Positions 30,757 through 45,900 of a stretch of DNA of 52,500 nucleotides are shown one piece after another; positions within the stretch are counted from its first letter, which is position 1, and each line of letters starts with the position of its first letter. Source of the DNA: Glandiceps talaboti (taxonomy: Eukaryota > Hemichordata > Enteropneusta > Spengelidae); the NCBI RefSeq assembly GCF_964340395.1, contig NC_135553.1, forward strand, positions 7,572,501-7,625,000, given 5' to 3'. The notes under the pieces are model-generated. The model saw only the letters and a program-made list of their open reading frames with translations, did no database searches and was not told where the DNA came from. The translations under genes and the position numbers were made by a program.

Positions 30757-32480
30757 TTAAATTTAAAAAATGAATAAAGAAAAAATAATAAATTTCAAAG
30801 TCTCAACTTATGACATAAGTTCTCAATGTGGCCAAGGTTCGGTTATAGACAAATAACGTTACCTGTAACATCTAGCTTTCATCCATGACCCGACCTGAAT
30901 TTCGACCTGATATATACTGTAGACTGCTGGTTAATAAGATATATACTATAGATTACTGGTTAATAAATGGTTATTAGCGATCATTTAATCACTGGGGTCA
31001 TTATTACATAATGGGCAAGAAAACACGATGTTCTCTTAGGAAAGGTTTGAACTCTTTCACGCAAATCATTAGATTTTCCTCAAATCAGGAAATTGTCGTG
31101 GTGACAGCTCTAACTCAGATCACAAATAAATACCTCTCAAAAGTCGGTGAATCACGATAAGTTATGAATAGAGTCAGCAGGCAAAACGGAAACCAGTCAT
31201 TTACATCGAACTTTCAATCCTCCCGTATTGACAGCATTCAAATGGTCTTTTTGATATCTTTCCTTCAACGCATTAACTTGAAAAGACACATTTCTCCCTC
31301 AGGGATGATTGCAGAAATTCAGTCCATGCCGTATTGAGCCATCAAATTGGGCTTTAAATAGAGAGAAGCAACGTAATTTATAGAATTAAAACACGGAATC
31401 AAATCTAATCGTGAGAATTTTTCTAGCTTTGCATTCACGAGCCGTTGAAGGAGCCTAATTTAGCAGCAAGACATATGGACGGGTAATTGCAGTTGGTGAT
31501 CTTTATAAAGAGCATTCAAGTTCACTCGCTCACCGGGCATTTGATATAATTATCTAAGTCATTTCTCATGTCCATGACAAATATATCACATAACAATACC
31601 GCTATACATAGAGTTGATGTTGATGAAAGAACATCGGGGGTGAATGAAGGTTATGAAATCAACCAACATTGTTGTCATGGAAACGTTTGATTCTAATTAC
31701 TACATCCATCACTTTCTAGTGACCTACCCAACGGAAATAGTTTATCTTCTGGCGGCGACATACTATACTTCCACGTTTTAATGGGTTCACTTCAAGACAC
31801 CTGAGAAGGGACGATGTTTCTTACGACAGTAGTCGTTTGCAGTTGCCTGTTAGATTTGCCACAAATTTGTTTACTGTTCCCCAAATTTGTTTTAGATATC
31901 AACCTGTTTTGGATTAAAACTCAGCAAGCGCACAATGCTTGGCATGCTGTGATCATTAACAGCGCAAAGTTAGTAATATTGCTTTTCTTTGGTTTCGTTC
32001 GGTTTATGTTAGCTCGTTAGGCTGGGTAATTCTAGTGACGAGATTGCTTCTACTCTTTTATGGAGTTATTGTAATTGAATCCGACAGATACCATGCGTAG
32101 TAACACTATCACGTAATTGAAGTATTTGTAGATTAAGTCAATTGAGAAGTTTTACATATCCACGAATACCTCTTCATCTATATATTGTACAATTCCTCTA
32201 ATCATTTAAACTGTACATGAAAAATATCATGATTTCTTTACCTTGTTAAGTCTTAGGAATAGAAGACATTTAAATTCATAAAGCTCAGTAGATATCAAAA
32301 TATTGTTGGCAAACATTTTACATCTGACATTCAAATGACTAGTTTGTAGTATAAGGATGAGATCATTTGTACTCCATTGTTAAGAGAGTGATTAAATGAA
32401 GAGGCCACATCAGTGGAATATATGAGAATTGTGAAGTCGTTCCCGCTCAACCCATTACATGTTCGCATTCAAATATCACA
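30757..32480. other. gene-free stretch, possible regulatory sequence
   Basis: Between about 31020 and 31560 the sequence is free of simple repeats and rich in AATTA and TAATT homeobox-type cores. This is the look of conserved non-coding DNA, but it cannot be tested from one genome. Confidence 0.25.
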
Positions 32481-32524
32481 CATACACACAACCAAACACA
32501 CGCGCGCGCACACACACTCACGCG

Positions 32525-32570
<46 letters not shown>
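32476..32570. repeat. (CA)n microsatellite
   Basis: CACACAT and CGCG-interrupted units, then about 23 CA units. Confidence 0.95.
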
Positions 32571-32573
<3 letters not shown>

Positions 32574-35270
32574 TCAATGCTACCAAGTGGTGTATTGCCT
32601 CGCAATGAGTATATCGCTGGGTAAGGCTGGCGAACACAGAATTACATAATTTTTAGTTAATGTCGTCCTAGCAAACTTCGAATTTTTTCGTAATATCGAA
32701 CTGGTTGCATGATTGAAACGAGAATGACAGCCATCACTTTATAAATACAATGTAAATGTCCATATTTTAAATGCTCTTTCTATTTAGCTAAATTAAAATG
32801 TAGAAATATTGATATTGCAAAATTACTAAACTATAACGATGCTCATAATTTAATCTGTTTTGTGTAACTGTCAAAAAAGCCACCTTAATTCTAAACACGT
32901 GTTCATACGATACATTAATGAATTAGATTACCAGGGCGTTCATCAGTAAATCAACGGAGAAGGAAATATGTTTTCAAATGAAAAAAAGTTTGATTGACTA
33001 GTTGATAATCTTGTCATCGCAACGGTATCTAGTTTTCCTTTGATGCTGTCACATAAAACAGATTTAAGGTAGTGCAGTTCACGAAGAGTAGTTATATTAA
33101 CACAATAGGATAGACTAGGTTTGTGTGAAAACTCACATCTTCTATTTCCAGTCAATTTCTACTTTAAAGTAGACACTGTACAGCCTACATGAAGAACGAA
33201 ATATTCTCTTCTCATCGTACACATCTGTTGATGCTTACACAATGTGCCAAGTGGGATTTGAAACAATTACTGGGAGGCTGTAATAATAGGTTCAATGCCT
33301 CAAGTGGACTGGGTTAAGTCTTCTTATTCTCCCTTGTGCTTTTTTCTTGTAGTCACCAAATTCGATAGAAGTAATCGACCCCGTGTTTGTAACATGGAAA
33401 GTACATTCGATATAGATTGTTTCTCGTGACTTGTTTAAGTTTGTCAAAACATTCGATGGGTAATAGCTTGGTCTTCGTGTTATCATTGTCGTCAACGCCT
33501 TCAATAGACAAATGCATAGCTAGCTTAGGGGGCAGAAAGGGTTAATTATTCATTCTCGAGTCATGATAGAAATCTAAGAAACATGAAAAGTAAGTGTTGA
33601 TATGACATGACAGGGTTAATTTCATATGTGTACTCATTTTGGCTACTATGGTAAACATAACCCCATTTCTTTTGATGCCATGTTATCTTGCACTTAGTGA
33701 AAACTAAGTGTAATTTTTTTCTTACGGCATACTTCAGCTCTAAGTCAGTCGAATGTACATTTTTACACAGGTACAATAAAAACCAGGAAAAAAACTTATA
33801 TATCTTTGTCAAGTTCATACAAATTCGTTTGTATTTCAACATTCACAAAAGCCTCAGATGTGTATCGAAGTGCAAGAGTCAAGTTAACATTTCTAGTCTT
33901 AGCTTTTAGGTGTGTGCTGAATGGGGAATTCTATGTCAATGCACTTTTCAACGTGATTCACATTATAATGAATACGTTCGCAAATGATGATTCTTTGCTT
34001 GTTACATTCAATGTGTGATATCGATCTATGGCAAAGAAGACCGTTGTAATTAGACACCACTGGTGTGAGTAACATATCTATGATAGATATTTCCAATGAC
34101 TTGGTGTTTGATGTTACCGATAATGTAACACGGCTACGTTTCTTCAAAATGCACTGTAACTACATCGTTGTGATTAGACGTGGGTCATTTGTATTCCACC
34201 AAGGAAGTCATACTTAGATCGCCAAGATTTCTGTTATTTGAAGGAAAAAAAATCAAACGTCTTATTCGTTTCATGACACTTAAGTCAGCAGAATCAATCA
34301 CATATAATCAAACCGTCAAAATCGATAGAAGATGTACACGAGTCATCGTTCATTAACGTTTATTCTTAGTCAACGCACGCCGACCCTCTTTTTTGAAGAG
34401 CACTCTTGGTTTCCTTCTGCTTCGTTTATATCGTAGAATCACGACTCGTATTGAACGCTCCGAAAGAAAAATACAGAGAGGGTAAAAGTTTGATATGAAC
34501 TGGATTTAACATTTTGGGCACAGGATAAACCAGAATTCTAATCAAGGGACAGTATTATCATCAAAGCATAAAGTGCAATAGGGTTCATTAGAATTAATGG
34601 CGTAAACATACATTTACTTGACACTGCATGCATAGTTTGTCTCTGGCATACTATTACCTATCATGAACTGACGTAAGGAACATTTGTAATAGTGACGCTG
34701 GGGTGATATGTATGGCTCATTTATATTGTCGAAAGAAGCCAATACCGCTCTCACACAAGGTAAATGATTTTACGACTGCTGAGTATTAACTGTCCTTTAG
34801 TGTTACAATGACACGGGTAGATTTTAAACAAAAAATGAACAACGATGTAAAAGTACAAAATAACTTTAAAAGGTAATAAAATCTATATATTTGAAGTATG
34901 GCACGTATTTTTTATTTTAGACACAGTCCTCAGCCTACAAAATGTAGTGATTTCACTTGCAGTAATTATAATGTCCGGTACAGTTTTGCATGCATGGAGT
35001 GTGGTTCTTTGTTTAGTGGTTATGATATGTGACGTCTTTACCATCACACCATTCATTCATCATTCTAGGCAAAGTCTTCGATGTTACTCAGTGTCAATAC
35101 CCGCTGCTAGTAATTACCAAATGTTTCTTACGTACCTACGTGGGACCAGCGTCAAATCACATTTTTTTCAAAGGGAAAGTTGACCTACTTGTGCGATGAT
35201 TAACAACCAGATAGCTTCCACATCATTAATATGGAATACCTGATTCTGTGTAGTGTCAGTGACCCATACA
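32571..35270. other. gene-free stretch
   Basis: AT-rich sequence without a recognised gene or repeat. Open frames of 70-93 codons on both strands have no domain-like pattern. Confidence 0.5.
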
Positions 35271-35272
35271 TG

Positions 35273-35351
35273 CATACATGCATACATACATACATACATA
35301 CATACATACATACATACATACATACATACATACATACATACATACATACAT

Positions 35352-35400
<49 letters not shown>

Positions 35401-35462
35401 CATACATACATACATACATACATACATACATACATACATACATACATACATACATACATGTA

Positions 35463-35533
<71 letters not shown>
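35273..35533. repeat. compound CATA/CAGG/CATA/(TA)n array
   Basis: CATA units flank a block of about 14 CAGG units. A second CATA block passes through TGTG into about 30 TA units, followed by GGTAG units to about 35560. Confidence 0.95.
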
Positions 35534-35536
<3 letters not shown>

Positions 35537-36514
35537 GGGAGGTAGGGAGGTAGGTAGGTATTGACTGAGTGTGTAAGTGTTTCTAGTGTGTGTTTCTGTG
35601 TTTGTGTCTGTAAGAAGGCAAAGTACTACGTGTCTGCGTTAATGTCTGTAATGTAAGAACACACCTCAATGTCGAAAACAGTCCCATTGCAATCGGCTCA
35701 TTAGGATGCTACTGTTGGTGTCTAGTTTGTGAAAAACGATTATTTCGATTTAAATTATGGAACTTGATATTTCATAGAAAGACTTATATACCCACACACC
35801 GCTTGCGTGTGATTTCGCTAATGCTTGGCAAGGAATTGCCTTTAGGATGAACATGATGAATAGATGGAGAAGTGTACACGTCAAGATGATCCCACCCTTG
35901 ATATGCGAATAAGGTCAAGGAGATGCACATTTCTGTCAATACAGTTCAACTATAAAGGGTTGATTTGCCTGATATTTGGTGAAAATATATGCCTCGGGAT
36001 GTCTGTATTAAGACCTTTTCAAGTTATGTGATCATATCGTTGATATGCAAATTAGGTATACGAAACGTGATCTATTGCCAAAAGGTTGAAACTTAAAAAC
36101 TGTGAGGCGGATCTGGATTATATAAATTCAATGTTCGTGCAAGCAGAAAAGATGTAAATTTCCACTGAGCACATCCCCTTGAAGAATGGCGAGGTATTTT
36201 GTTATGAATGTTTCCAGTGATGTCAACAAGTGTCTATTAAGAAACAGGAACAAACAGACCATTCCAAAAACAGGAACAAGCATGTTAAATATTTGATCAA
36301 ATGGATCATAATATGGCGGCGGTAACCTTTGCAAAAAATCACAAATAATATATTTTACATGATTAATACTTGGAAAAACTCCAAAAAACTTGCAGTAGCC
36401 AGACATTGCATACTTAAAATACAGCTGTGTGTGACGTCAATGCAAACATGTAAGTCAGTTTTAATTAACTTCACAATTATATCCTACTTTAGTCTATTGG
36501 AGTTGTAAAAAAAA

Positions 36515-36640
36515 ATTCAAATCAAAATCAGTATTTATTGAAAGCAAAAGTGACATATCCATACTAGGAAGCAAGGATTTTCCGAGGGCAACCTCGAGCA
36601 CTCATTTGAAATATCAGATTCACTTATATCACTACATAAT
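36515..36640 (-). mobile_element. possible retroelement 3' end (minus strand)
   Basis: The complement reads CGAGGTTGCCCTCG, a 5-bp stem with a four-base loop. It then continues to GCTTTCAATAAATACTGATTTTGATTTG. Hairpin plus AATAAA plus short tail units resembles a CR1/L2-type 3' end. No coding part is seen. Confidence 0.35.
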
Positions 36641-37015
36641 AGTTTTAATAGCCTTCACGTCACTTCATAACGCATGTCAGACGATGTGACCTGTTAATTT
36701 GAAAGTACATTGCTCTAGAATACACGGCGTCTGCAATAAATCATTCATGTTTTTTTTTAAATATTTGATAGGCATATATGATTGACATAAAATTATATGT
36801 TTCATATATAGTCTTCATGATAATCTGCGAACATATGAAATATAGCAAAGCAGTAACGTGTATTACTTCACTTCACTTTGATTGGTATTGTCTACTGGGA
36901 GTAATGATAGACGCAGACGTACAAAACATAATATGCACAGCTAGCTAGGGAATTAAAAGCATGCAAACCCTGCATTCACACGCGTGCTGATGTACCAGGT
37001 ATGTGTGTCGAGCTA

Positions 37016-37052
<37 letters not shown>

Positions 37053-38129
37053 ATGTCTGTCTGTATGTGCAGCACTTTTCCTATTTGTGTTTCTAAGTGA
37101 CATGCATTGTTACATTAATAAGTGCATATTCGAATGGCTAAGTCGCATGTACGTTTGAGATGAGAAAATGAAGACTGGGGTCAGATAGTAATGAACAAAA
37201 CGAATGACAAAGTCTCACGGACCTAACCTGCTGCCCGCAGGTGTACGTGGCATGATTAATTTGAAGTATTGCAAACTTAATTATCTCTATGGTGATTGGA
37301 ATATTACGAACGAGGCTGTCGATTATGTGATTTAAATCCCTTCCAATGATCTATTCATGTTAGTGATAAAATTCACCACTCAGCATTATGCCGTGAAACC
37401 TTCAACCTATGTGAATCGGAAAACACATTGTACCAGCCTTCAGAAGGTCCACGCCTCATTAAGTATGCCTTATTCGTATGACTATTCATATATTGTTATA
37501 ACGTTAGGTTCAAATTCTAAAATATATGCGTTTCTTTTATTTTGCATATTATTGTCGTTTTGTTGCCATGGTGACATTGCGAACATATACATTTTTTTAC
37601 TGTAACCCGGTAAGTTAATTTGATGTCTGCCCACACATGGGCAGTATTTAAAATCAAAGGCAGTATATATGACGATCAAATTCGATTATTTTCGTAACTT
37701 AAATATAGAAAAGAATAAGTCTAACGGAATCAAAATAGATGCTTATTACGCATGTTAACTCTCTTTTTCGTGATCGATAATACAATGTGAGTTTCGTCGC
37801 TGATTAATCTGTACTTTGAGATAGACAATTTTCTATCTCTGGTCATCATTTGATGATCTCGTGAGATGTAACAGTGCATAAACTTGATATGATTTGAATA
37901 ACTAATTGTTCAAAATGCACGGCTAACAAACCCCTAAGTACAATCAACATGCAACACTTGACAAAAAATCTATGAACGTTATTTACACTATCCCCACTAC
38001 ATCAGCTAACTGTTTTTGAAAAATTGAACATTCGTATCTCGTCAGTCTTAGATTTTCAATGGTAACATCTTCAATCGTAATCATATTTAGTTTCTATTTT
38101 TTTTAAAGAGAGAAAAGAGAGAAAAAAAT

Positions 38130-38130
<1 letters not shown>
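36641..38130. other. gene-free stretch with a short TCTG array
   Basis: A TCTG array of about 12 units lies at 37016-37066. Otherwise no gene is recognised. Confidence 0.5.
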
Positions 38131-38161
<31 letters not shown>

Positions 38162-38219
38162 TGTCAGACATACATACATACATACATACATACATACATA
38201 CATACATACATACATACAT

Positions 38220-38273
<54 letters not shown>

Positions 38274-38329
38274 TGAGACTGTGGGAGACAGAGAGCGCGG
38301 AGCGTGGGACTTTTTAGAGACAAAGATAA

Positions 38330-38363
<34 letters not shown>

Positions 38364-38380
38364 GGACGGACGGACGGACG

Positions 38381-38438
<58 letters not shown>

Positions 38439-38462
38439 GACATAGACAGACAGATAGATAGA
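38131..38462. repeat. compound CAGA/CATA/CGGA array in two parts
   Basis: CAGA, CATA, CAGA (38131-38272), then about 58 bases of non-repeat sequence, then CAGA, CGGA, CAGA (38328-38462). Frames such as RQTDRQTD are artefacts. Confidence 0.95.
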
Positions 38463-38984
38463 GAAACAGAGAGAGGGGGTTTGATTATGTATGCTACTTT
38501 AAAGCGTGACAAGAACTATATCTTGTTTCGTGTTTTATACATTACAGATAACGGGAACTGTATGTATTATTTCTAACAGAGCTACATAAATAAATGCTCG
38601 CCAGGCTAAAATCAACGTTGTCCACGCATGTCAATATTGCAATGCCTACAAAGCAAACTAACAACTGACATATACCCAACACACTATATAAGTAATTGTC
38701 AACTATTCATCGTTTACTAGTTATTTTATGGAGCCATTAGAAGTTTTTACAGACAGGATATACTGCTATGGATGTCCTCATTGCCATAAGTATAGTATGG
38801 GACTCTCGATATGAATAGAATGTACTACACGATTTAACTACACATAGTCAAACTTAAACTCCGTTTGGGTAGAGAGTAGTGGGGCTTAGAGAGACCCTAT
38901 AATATCGCTGCTAGAGAGGAATAGACCAGATTTAAACTGAATGCCTTCCGTAAGGGCAAATACTTTAGACTTTTGTTCCTACAC

Positions 38985-39893
<909 letters not shown>

Positions 39894-40620
39894 CACAATT
39901 ATGATGTATAGCCAAAGGATTAAAAAATAGGCAATCAGGTCAAATCCGTGGGTTTACCAGCTGAAACTGAACAAAACACGCACATGAACACATTGTATAG
40001 TAAAGTTGTACACTTTGAATAAAAAATTGGTGACTATTGAATGAAGTGAAGCTTTAGATATTTTCAACTACTGTGACATTTGTCATAAGAAAAGCTAAAA
40101 ATGTTAGTGTGTGTGACTGTTACATGACCCTATTCACACTCAATTCAAACGAAATTGCACAGAGTGACTTCTTGGTTTTTAGAGATCAGACTTGGTAATA
40201 AGCCTCGCCGACACAAAGGCTTAATCACAAGTATAGTGATAACCTTGGCACGACAGTCGTTCCCCATACAATACACCTGATGATGACATACCAAATCAAA
40301 CCCATGAATGTGACGACAGTAAGTCAAACATGAATAAACCTTATGTCAATTGCTTCCTTGTGACAATCAGGCAAGGAACCATAATTGGTTCTCTTAACCG
40401 GGAACGTGCTGTGGATAATTGATTTTTCTTCCTCTGGCTAAAATCAATTCTTTGAAAAGATATCTCGAAGCAATTTTACACATAGGTCATCTGTGGTACT
40501 TTATGAATCAGCAACTGTCAGTGGATGTTTACGTGTGGCTCAAACCATAGCTCCTGGCGAAATGACTTAACTGGGGAAATATAAGTTTAACATCATAGTT
40601 TTTCGAATACTCTGTATATT
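39894..40620. other. gene-free stretch
   Basis: No gene or repeat is recognised. Confidence 0.5.
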
Positions 40621-40624
40621 AACC

Positions 40625-41325
40625 AGCTATGACTTACATTACTGTACTTCCAATACCTACACTATAACTTCATGGCCATGACTATTATGATATTATGGCC
40701 TTCACAATATCCTACACAATAACTAGATATGAATATAACATTATAGCAGTATACAATACAATGCACAAATAACTAGATATAACTATGACATTATGGTATT
40801 TACAATACCCTGCACAATAACTAGATATGAATATGACACTATAGTATTATACAATACATCGCACAATAACTAGATATGATTGTGACATTATGGTATTTAC
40901 AATACTCTGCATAAAAACTGTATATGACTTTGACATTATGGTATTTACAATACCTGCACAATAACTAGATATGAATATGACATTATAGTATTATACATTA
41001 CCCTGCACAATAACTAGATATGAATATGACATTTTGTAATATTACCCTGCATAATAACTAGATATGACTATGACATTTTTATAGTATTATACAATACAAT
41101 GCACAGTAACTAGATATGATTATGACATTATGGTATTTACAATACCCTGCACAATAACTAGATATAACTTTGACATTATAGTATTTGCAACATCCTGCCT
41201 AGTTATAACTATGACATTATAATTACAATTTAACATATACAATATCAGAACATATCTCTGATATTATCCAATACCGTACGGTTACCCTGCAAAATAACTA
41301 GCCAGATGTGACTGTGACATAACTT
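40625..41325. repeat. degenerate AT-rich minisatellite, about 55-60 bp unit
   Basis: A unit close to TGCACAATAACTAGATATGA, ATATGACATTATAGTATT and ATACAATACCC recurs about 12 times with substitutions and small indels. Variants alternate between GGTATTTACAATAC and AGTATTATACAATAC endings, hinting at a two-unit higher-order period. The right edge fades out near GATGTGACTGTGACAT. Confidence 0.85.
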
Positions 41326-43250
41326 TTTTCTCATTACTGGGAAGGGAAATAAAAGGATTGTTAGGCAATATTACGTACTTGAGTTTGTTTCATTAAAATC
41401 CGAACCAATATTCGAATTGCGTTTGGGAGATGGCATTTTGGAATTTTCGCACGGGTTGGTCTAAGTATGAATAACAAAAGTATATTCATGTCATTACGTT
41501 TTCAATCTAGCAAACAGACACTGCCTAATTCCTTTTCCATAAGTTTGGCCAAGGGCATATCTCAGTATCTGGAATGTCAACCTTTAGGATAAATCGGTTT
41601 ATCTCTTCGAAGCTTAGCAACCCAAACATGTATCCAGGCAAATAATAACATAATTATGAATAATTGTATTTCCAACATCAGGATGTGGGGGCGTCAGCGA
41701 AAAGCGAGTCATTATATATCATCTGCGTTGAGTTATTCATTCCTATCGACGCTTACATCCTCTACACACGTACACTCATTGTGTCATACATACATTAGAA
41801 GATAGCGTACCTTTGTGGAGAAAGTGAGTATTCGCATCTATCTTGCCCTATTCGTATAGTAGTAATTTTAAGATAAATAGGAAGTCGGGTTTTTTTTGCA
41901 AGAGATGAAGAGTGTGAGGGATAAACAGTGTGAACAAAGTGCAGGCTCGGAACTGAAAACGGTACATATAATGCTCAGAGCGTTTATTGGCGATACATGT
42001 AGCATATCCTTGCTTTTATATACCTAAGGTTTTACATGTATGATTCTACAATCATACGATAGTCATTGAGTTTTACTGTGAAATGATTGAGGTGTAATCA
42101 GACACTGGTTTCGGAATATTTTGAAACTTTCACTTTCATACAGGTCGTACATAAAATATGACAATAGTTTGATATTAAAGCGGACATAACTGTCATAACG
42201 ATTAATTTAAAGGTTCATTTTTTAAATTTGATAATATATTGATCTACGTCATACAGATCTTCTCTTTATTGGATCATTCTCCCGAGATTAGTTTTACAAT
42301 TAATTAATGAATTCCGCGAACGTTCTAAACGGACGTAACACTCCCTTAGGTCTCGGCTTATGATCCATAGAAACGCTGATTACAGTTCTTTTCCCTAGAC
42401 CGAGTCAAAGCTATTAAACGAACTATCAAGATCAGTGAGCCTGGTCACAAGTTTTCCTATCGAGATAGACACCAAAAAGATAACACACACACATCACTTA
42501 CACTGTGTGGAGCCTTTATTTAGTTACTGATATAAACAGTAACAGCATGCACACTTCTACACAAGGTATAATCTGTTGAAGTTGAGAGAAAATCCATGGT
42601 CAGCAACCAGTGAAAGTTGATAGAATCTGTTAAAGTTTAAACATATACTCACGTACTAGAGTCCCTATGGAAAGCCCTAAAATTGAAAAAATAAATATGC
42701 AGGAAAACTTTTTCTGTATATTGACTTCATTTTTAGGTATGTAACATGTAATATGGGAATAGAGTAGTCTAGCAACTTAAAACATGATCTGTACTGAAGA
42801 TGTTTACACATTGCGATACGGGTACGATTACGTCATTGTTTAGTAAAATTACATTACAATCGATTGATAGCACTGTGGTCTAGTTGACGGTTTCTATCAG
42901 TTGTATCCAATCTTCATAATAAGTAATAAGAATCTTAATTAGGAGGATTACACAATCTCGCTGAAATCAAATATTATGAATGAATAAAATCGCCATAGTG
43001 CTTCCGTTGCCAACAATCACCTTAATAAACAGGCATGTTGTATATACATTGCAACTCTTCCAAGAAAGCTATTAAGGCATACAAAGAATGCGTATAATGT
43101 GTACTTCCTCAGACATAAAACTACATCGCATATGTGTAGCACTATCTTCAATGGTGTCGTTAGTAGGTATCACAAGGCGCAATTTGAAAAATACAATTTT
43201 ATGTACTATATAAGGTCAATAATGCATATCTATATCTCACTCTCACACAC
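41326..43250. other. gene-free stretch
   Basis: No gene or strong repeat is recognised on either strand. Confidence 0.5.
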
Positions 43251-43403
43251 TAATACAATATATAATATATAATATATATTTGGTACGTGCGAACGAAAGA
43301 ACTTTTCACACGTATAACCGTTTATCACGCGCGGTTGTCGTTCTGTTCCATTACATTCAGATATGTTCAGGTGTTAACTTAACATTTCTGTATCTCGCCA
43401 ATA

Positions 43404-43440
43404 TTTCCTTTGAAAAAGAATATTTATTCGAAACGTCGGA
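43404..43440 (+). ncRNA. decayed hammerhead-like motif of a Penelope-like element
   Basis: TTTGAAAAA precedes a perfect GAATA-TT-TATTC hairpin, then CGAAACGTCGGA. This follows the order of a hammerhead core (CUGANGA, stem II, GAAA, minimal stem III, GUC), but CUGANGA carries at least two changes and stem I is weak, so activity is doubtful. Penelope-like elements are known to carry such motifs in their terminal repeats. A matching endonuclease remnant lies 400 bases downstream on the same strand. Confidence 0.4.
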
Positions 43441-43448
43441 TTTTACAG

Positions 43449-43452
<4 letters not shown>

Positions 43453-43544
<92 letters not shown>
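43453..43544. repeat. (TA)n microsatellite
   Basis: About 45 TA units directly after the hammerhead-like motif. Confidence 0.95.
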
Positions 43545-43547
<3 letters not shown>

Positions 43548-43824
43548 CAGATCCATGTACAGAATATGTATTACTGACCGACAACATTTTCATGATATAG
43601 TACATGCAATTACTGTTATCGTTCATACAAAACTGAGATTTCCATTCTTTAGTTGAAATCAGATTGAAGTGGCCATACGATGAGATTCTTTGGAGTTTTA
43701 ATCAAAACACATCTTTACTGTGTTCTGTGTTGTTCTGACACAAAAACAGTATTAAATACCATGATACCATAAACCATGTTTATTGTTCAAACTTACTAGT
43801 AGAAAAAGAAAAAGTTAGGTCAGT

Positions 43825-44396
43825 ATCAAGGAAGTGTGGTTACCCGGAATGAGTCGTAAAAGAATGTGAACCGAGGGGAAAGAGACTGAAGAGGAGAGAA
43901 GAATGTACAAGCTCAGGAAAAGAAACAGAAAAGATCATATGTGGTTCTCCCATACACAAAGGGGGGTTGGGTTTACAGTGCGCAACGCTGTCGTCTGCCC
44001 TATAAAGACCCGTTTCAGAAAGAAGAACAATGTGGAGTAGTCTATGAGTGAGGCTGCGAGGACAGTGGGTTGAAATATGTAGGAGAACCTGGCAGATCAT
44101 TGAGGGAAAGAATAGAAGAACATACAAAGTCATCACTCGCAGAAAGAGACAGAAGATCAACTCTAAGTGAACATCAAGAAAAGATGGTACACGCCATTAG
44201 TAGGGGTTCACTCATTGATAAAGTAACAATATTGGATAGAGATAGAATCAAGAGATCAATTTATACAGAAAAGTGCTTGGATGAGGCTATACATACCAAA
44301 TTAAGAGGAAGAACACTGACCAGGAATGGTGGATCCACTCTACCAAATCTGTACCTACAATTGCTATATGAGGAGACCTGGAGGAACTGGTTCTAA
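43825..44396 (+). mobile_element. Penelope-like element remnant with GIY-YIG endonuclease end
   Basis: Decayed coding sequence. Near 43833 the frame gives KCGYPE followed by a stop. Near 43976 one frame gives VRNAVV. In another frame, near 44029, CGVVYE is followed by a stop, then GCEDSGLKYVGEPGRSLRER and EEH. This matches the end of the Penelope-type polyprotein, where GVVY, C..C and YVGE belong to the GIY-YIG nuclease. The open part 44070-44396 runs to a natural-looking stop (YEETWRNWF). The reverse transcriptase is absent. At least two stops and a frameshift show it is inactive. Confidence 0.75.
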
Positions 44397-45828
44397 CTTT
44401 TACACCACCTTAGGCTTGATTTCACACTTTTTTTTAGGTCATGGCCTTATTCCCAGATGTAGATGGTTGTCAGTCGTCAAAATATTGGAAGACTGATATT
44501 TTGTTGCACTGTTGATTGATGAAATTAAGTTTTGTTATTGCTCAAATAATTGCAATTTAAACAATTATTTTTAAAGAGTTTGTAATTGTACGTGCATGAA
44601 TTATCTATAGACTAAGTAAACACATGTAATCATCTGTAACTATAGGTAATCCACAAGGGATCAAACTACATGTATCTATGGTGATGTTTCAATATTATGG
44701 GGAGCGACACGTATGCTCAAACTTGACGTATCGCCTACTGATTAGGTATGTTTATATATACCCAGTTTATTTTGAAATCAGTTCATGTGCGTACAATGAC
44801 AAAAATTTCCCTACTTACTCTATTTTTAGATGTTATTGATTTTATTGTATTTTGACACTAACTTAGTCTATGTAGTTTTGCGATATTTTCTTTCGACAAC
44901 TTTAAACCATAGTAAAAATGTTCTGCTCTTTAATAATCGAGATAATACCCATTTCTTATCGGTATGGCAACTTTTAAGACTGCCGCACTGACAAGGTTAA
45001 AATAGATAAAAAAATTAATGACATTATGAGTGGTTTTCTATGTTTCCTTTATATTTATCACGAAGTCTTGAAATTTAACGAGATATACGTGAAACTGCAA
45101 CATCTGAAACGAAAAATTATCACGATGAAGAATCCGCGTAACTTATTTTCCAGTTGAGAGTATTATGCCTTAATGCGGAAATCCAAATTTCGTCTCTTTT
45201 CATGGCTTTGCATACATTACTTCATTTTTTTTTCTCTGTAATATCCGGAGATCTTTTGTTACAAATGGTATTTTAAAAGCATCTTGACAACTTGAAAGTT
45301 AAAGACCGCCGATGGGCTTTCCATATGTACACTTATAATATATAAAATCTGCGTGCGTAAGGCTAAATTAGTTTATTTGAAATAAATATCAGATCGACAG
45401 CAGATGGGAAGAGGAATACGGCTAAATATTATTAATGGCGATTTGATTACAAACCAACACTGTATCTTACGGCGACTGTTATTGACTGTGTGAAAATAAA
45501 ACGCAAGGCCAGTGACTGACGGGTCGTTTTCAAGATGCACACATCACCCAGCATTAGTACCTAATTATAAAACACAGTTACTTGAACTGAAGAAATTAGA
45601 TTGCAACTCCGTCGAATATGTTCACACGAGTCGCTAATACAATCCCAATGCGTGTTTGAAAGTCGAAAGGAATGAATTTAATAACTGAGCTTGGCGTTTT
45701 TGATGTGTATCACCCACAAACTTCTGGTCCAAAATGTTTAAGAGTTCTACTTGATTACTCTACAAAGCTTAGTGTCCACTATATTGTGTGTTTATTGTAC
45801 ATGTGTTCAGTGTTAACATAGATAAAAC
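44397..45828. other. gene-free stretch
   Basis: No gene is recognised. The first 130 bases may still be the 3' end of the Penelope remnant (SSKYWKTDILLHC can be read at about 44476-44514). Confidence 0.4.
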
Positions 45829-45856
45829 AGACAGACAGCCAGCCAGCCAGCCAGCC

Positions 45857-45900
<44 letters not shown>

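Noticed and set aside
31814-32020. A 68-codon + strand frame beginning with a signal-peptide-like stretch
   Set aside because: Isolated, without splice-compatible neighbours or recognisable domain.
36128-36406. A 92-codon minus-strand frame with a hydrophobic middle
   Set aside because: No start context, splice partner or family motif could be found; chance length in AT-rich DNA.
43840-44160. A 106-codon minus-strand frame
   Set aside because: It is antisense to the Penelope-like coding remnant.
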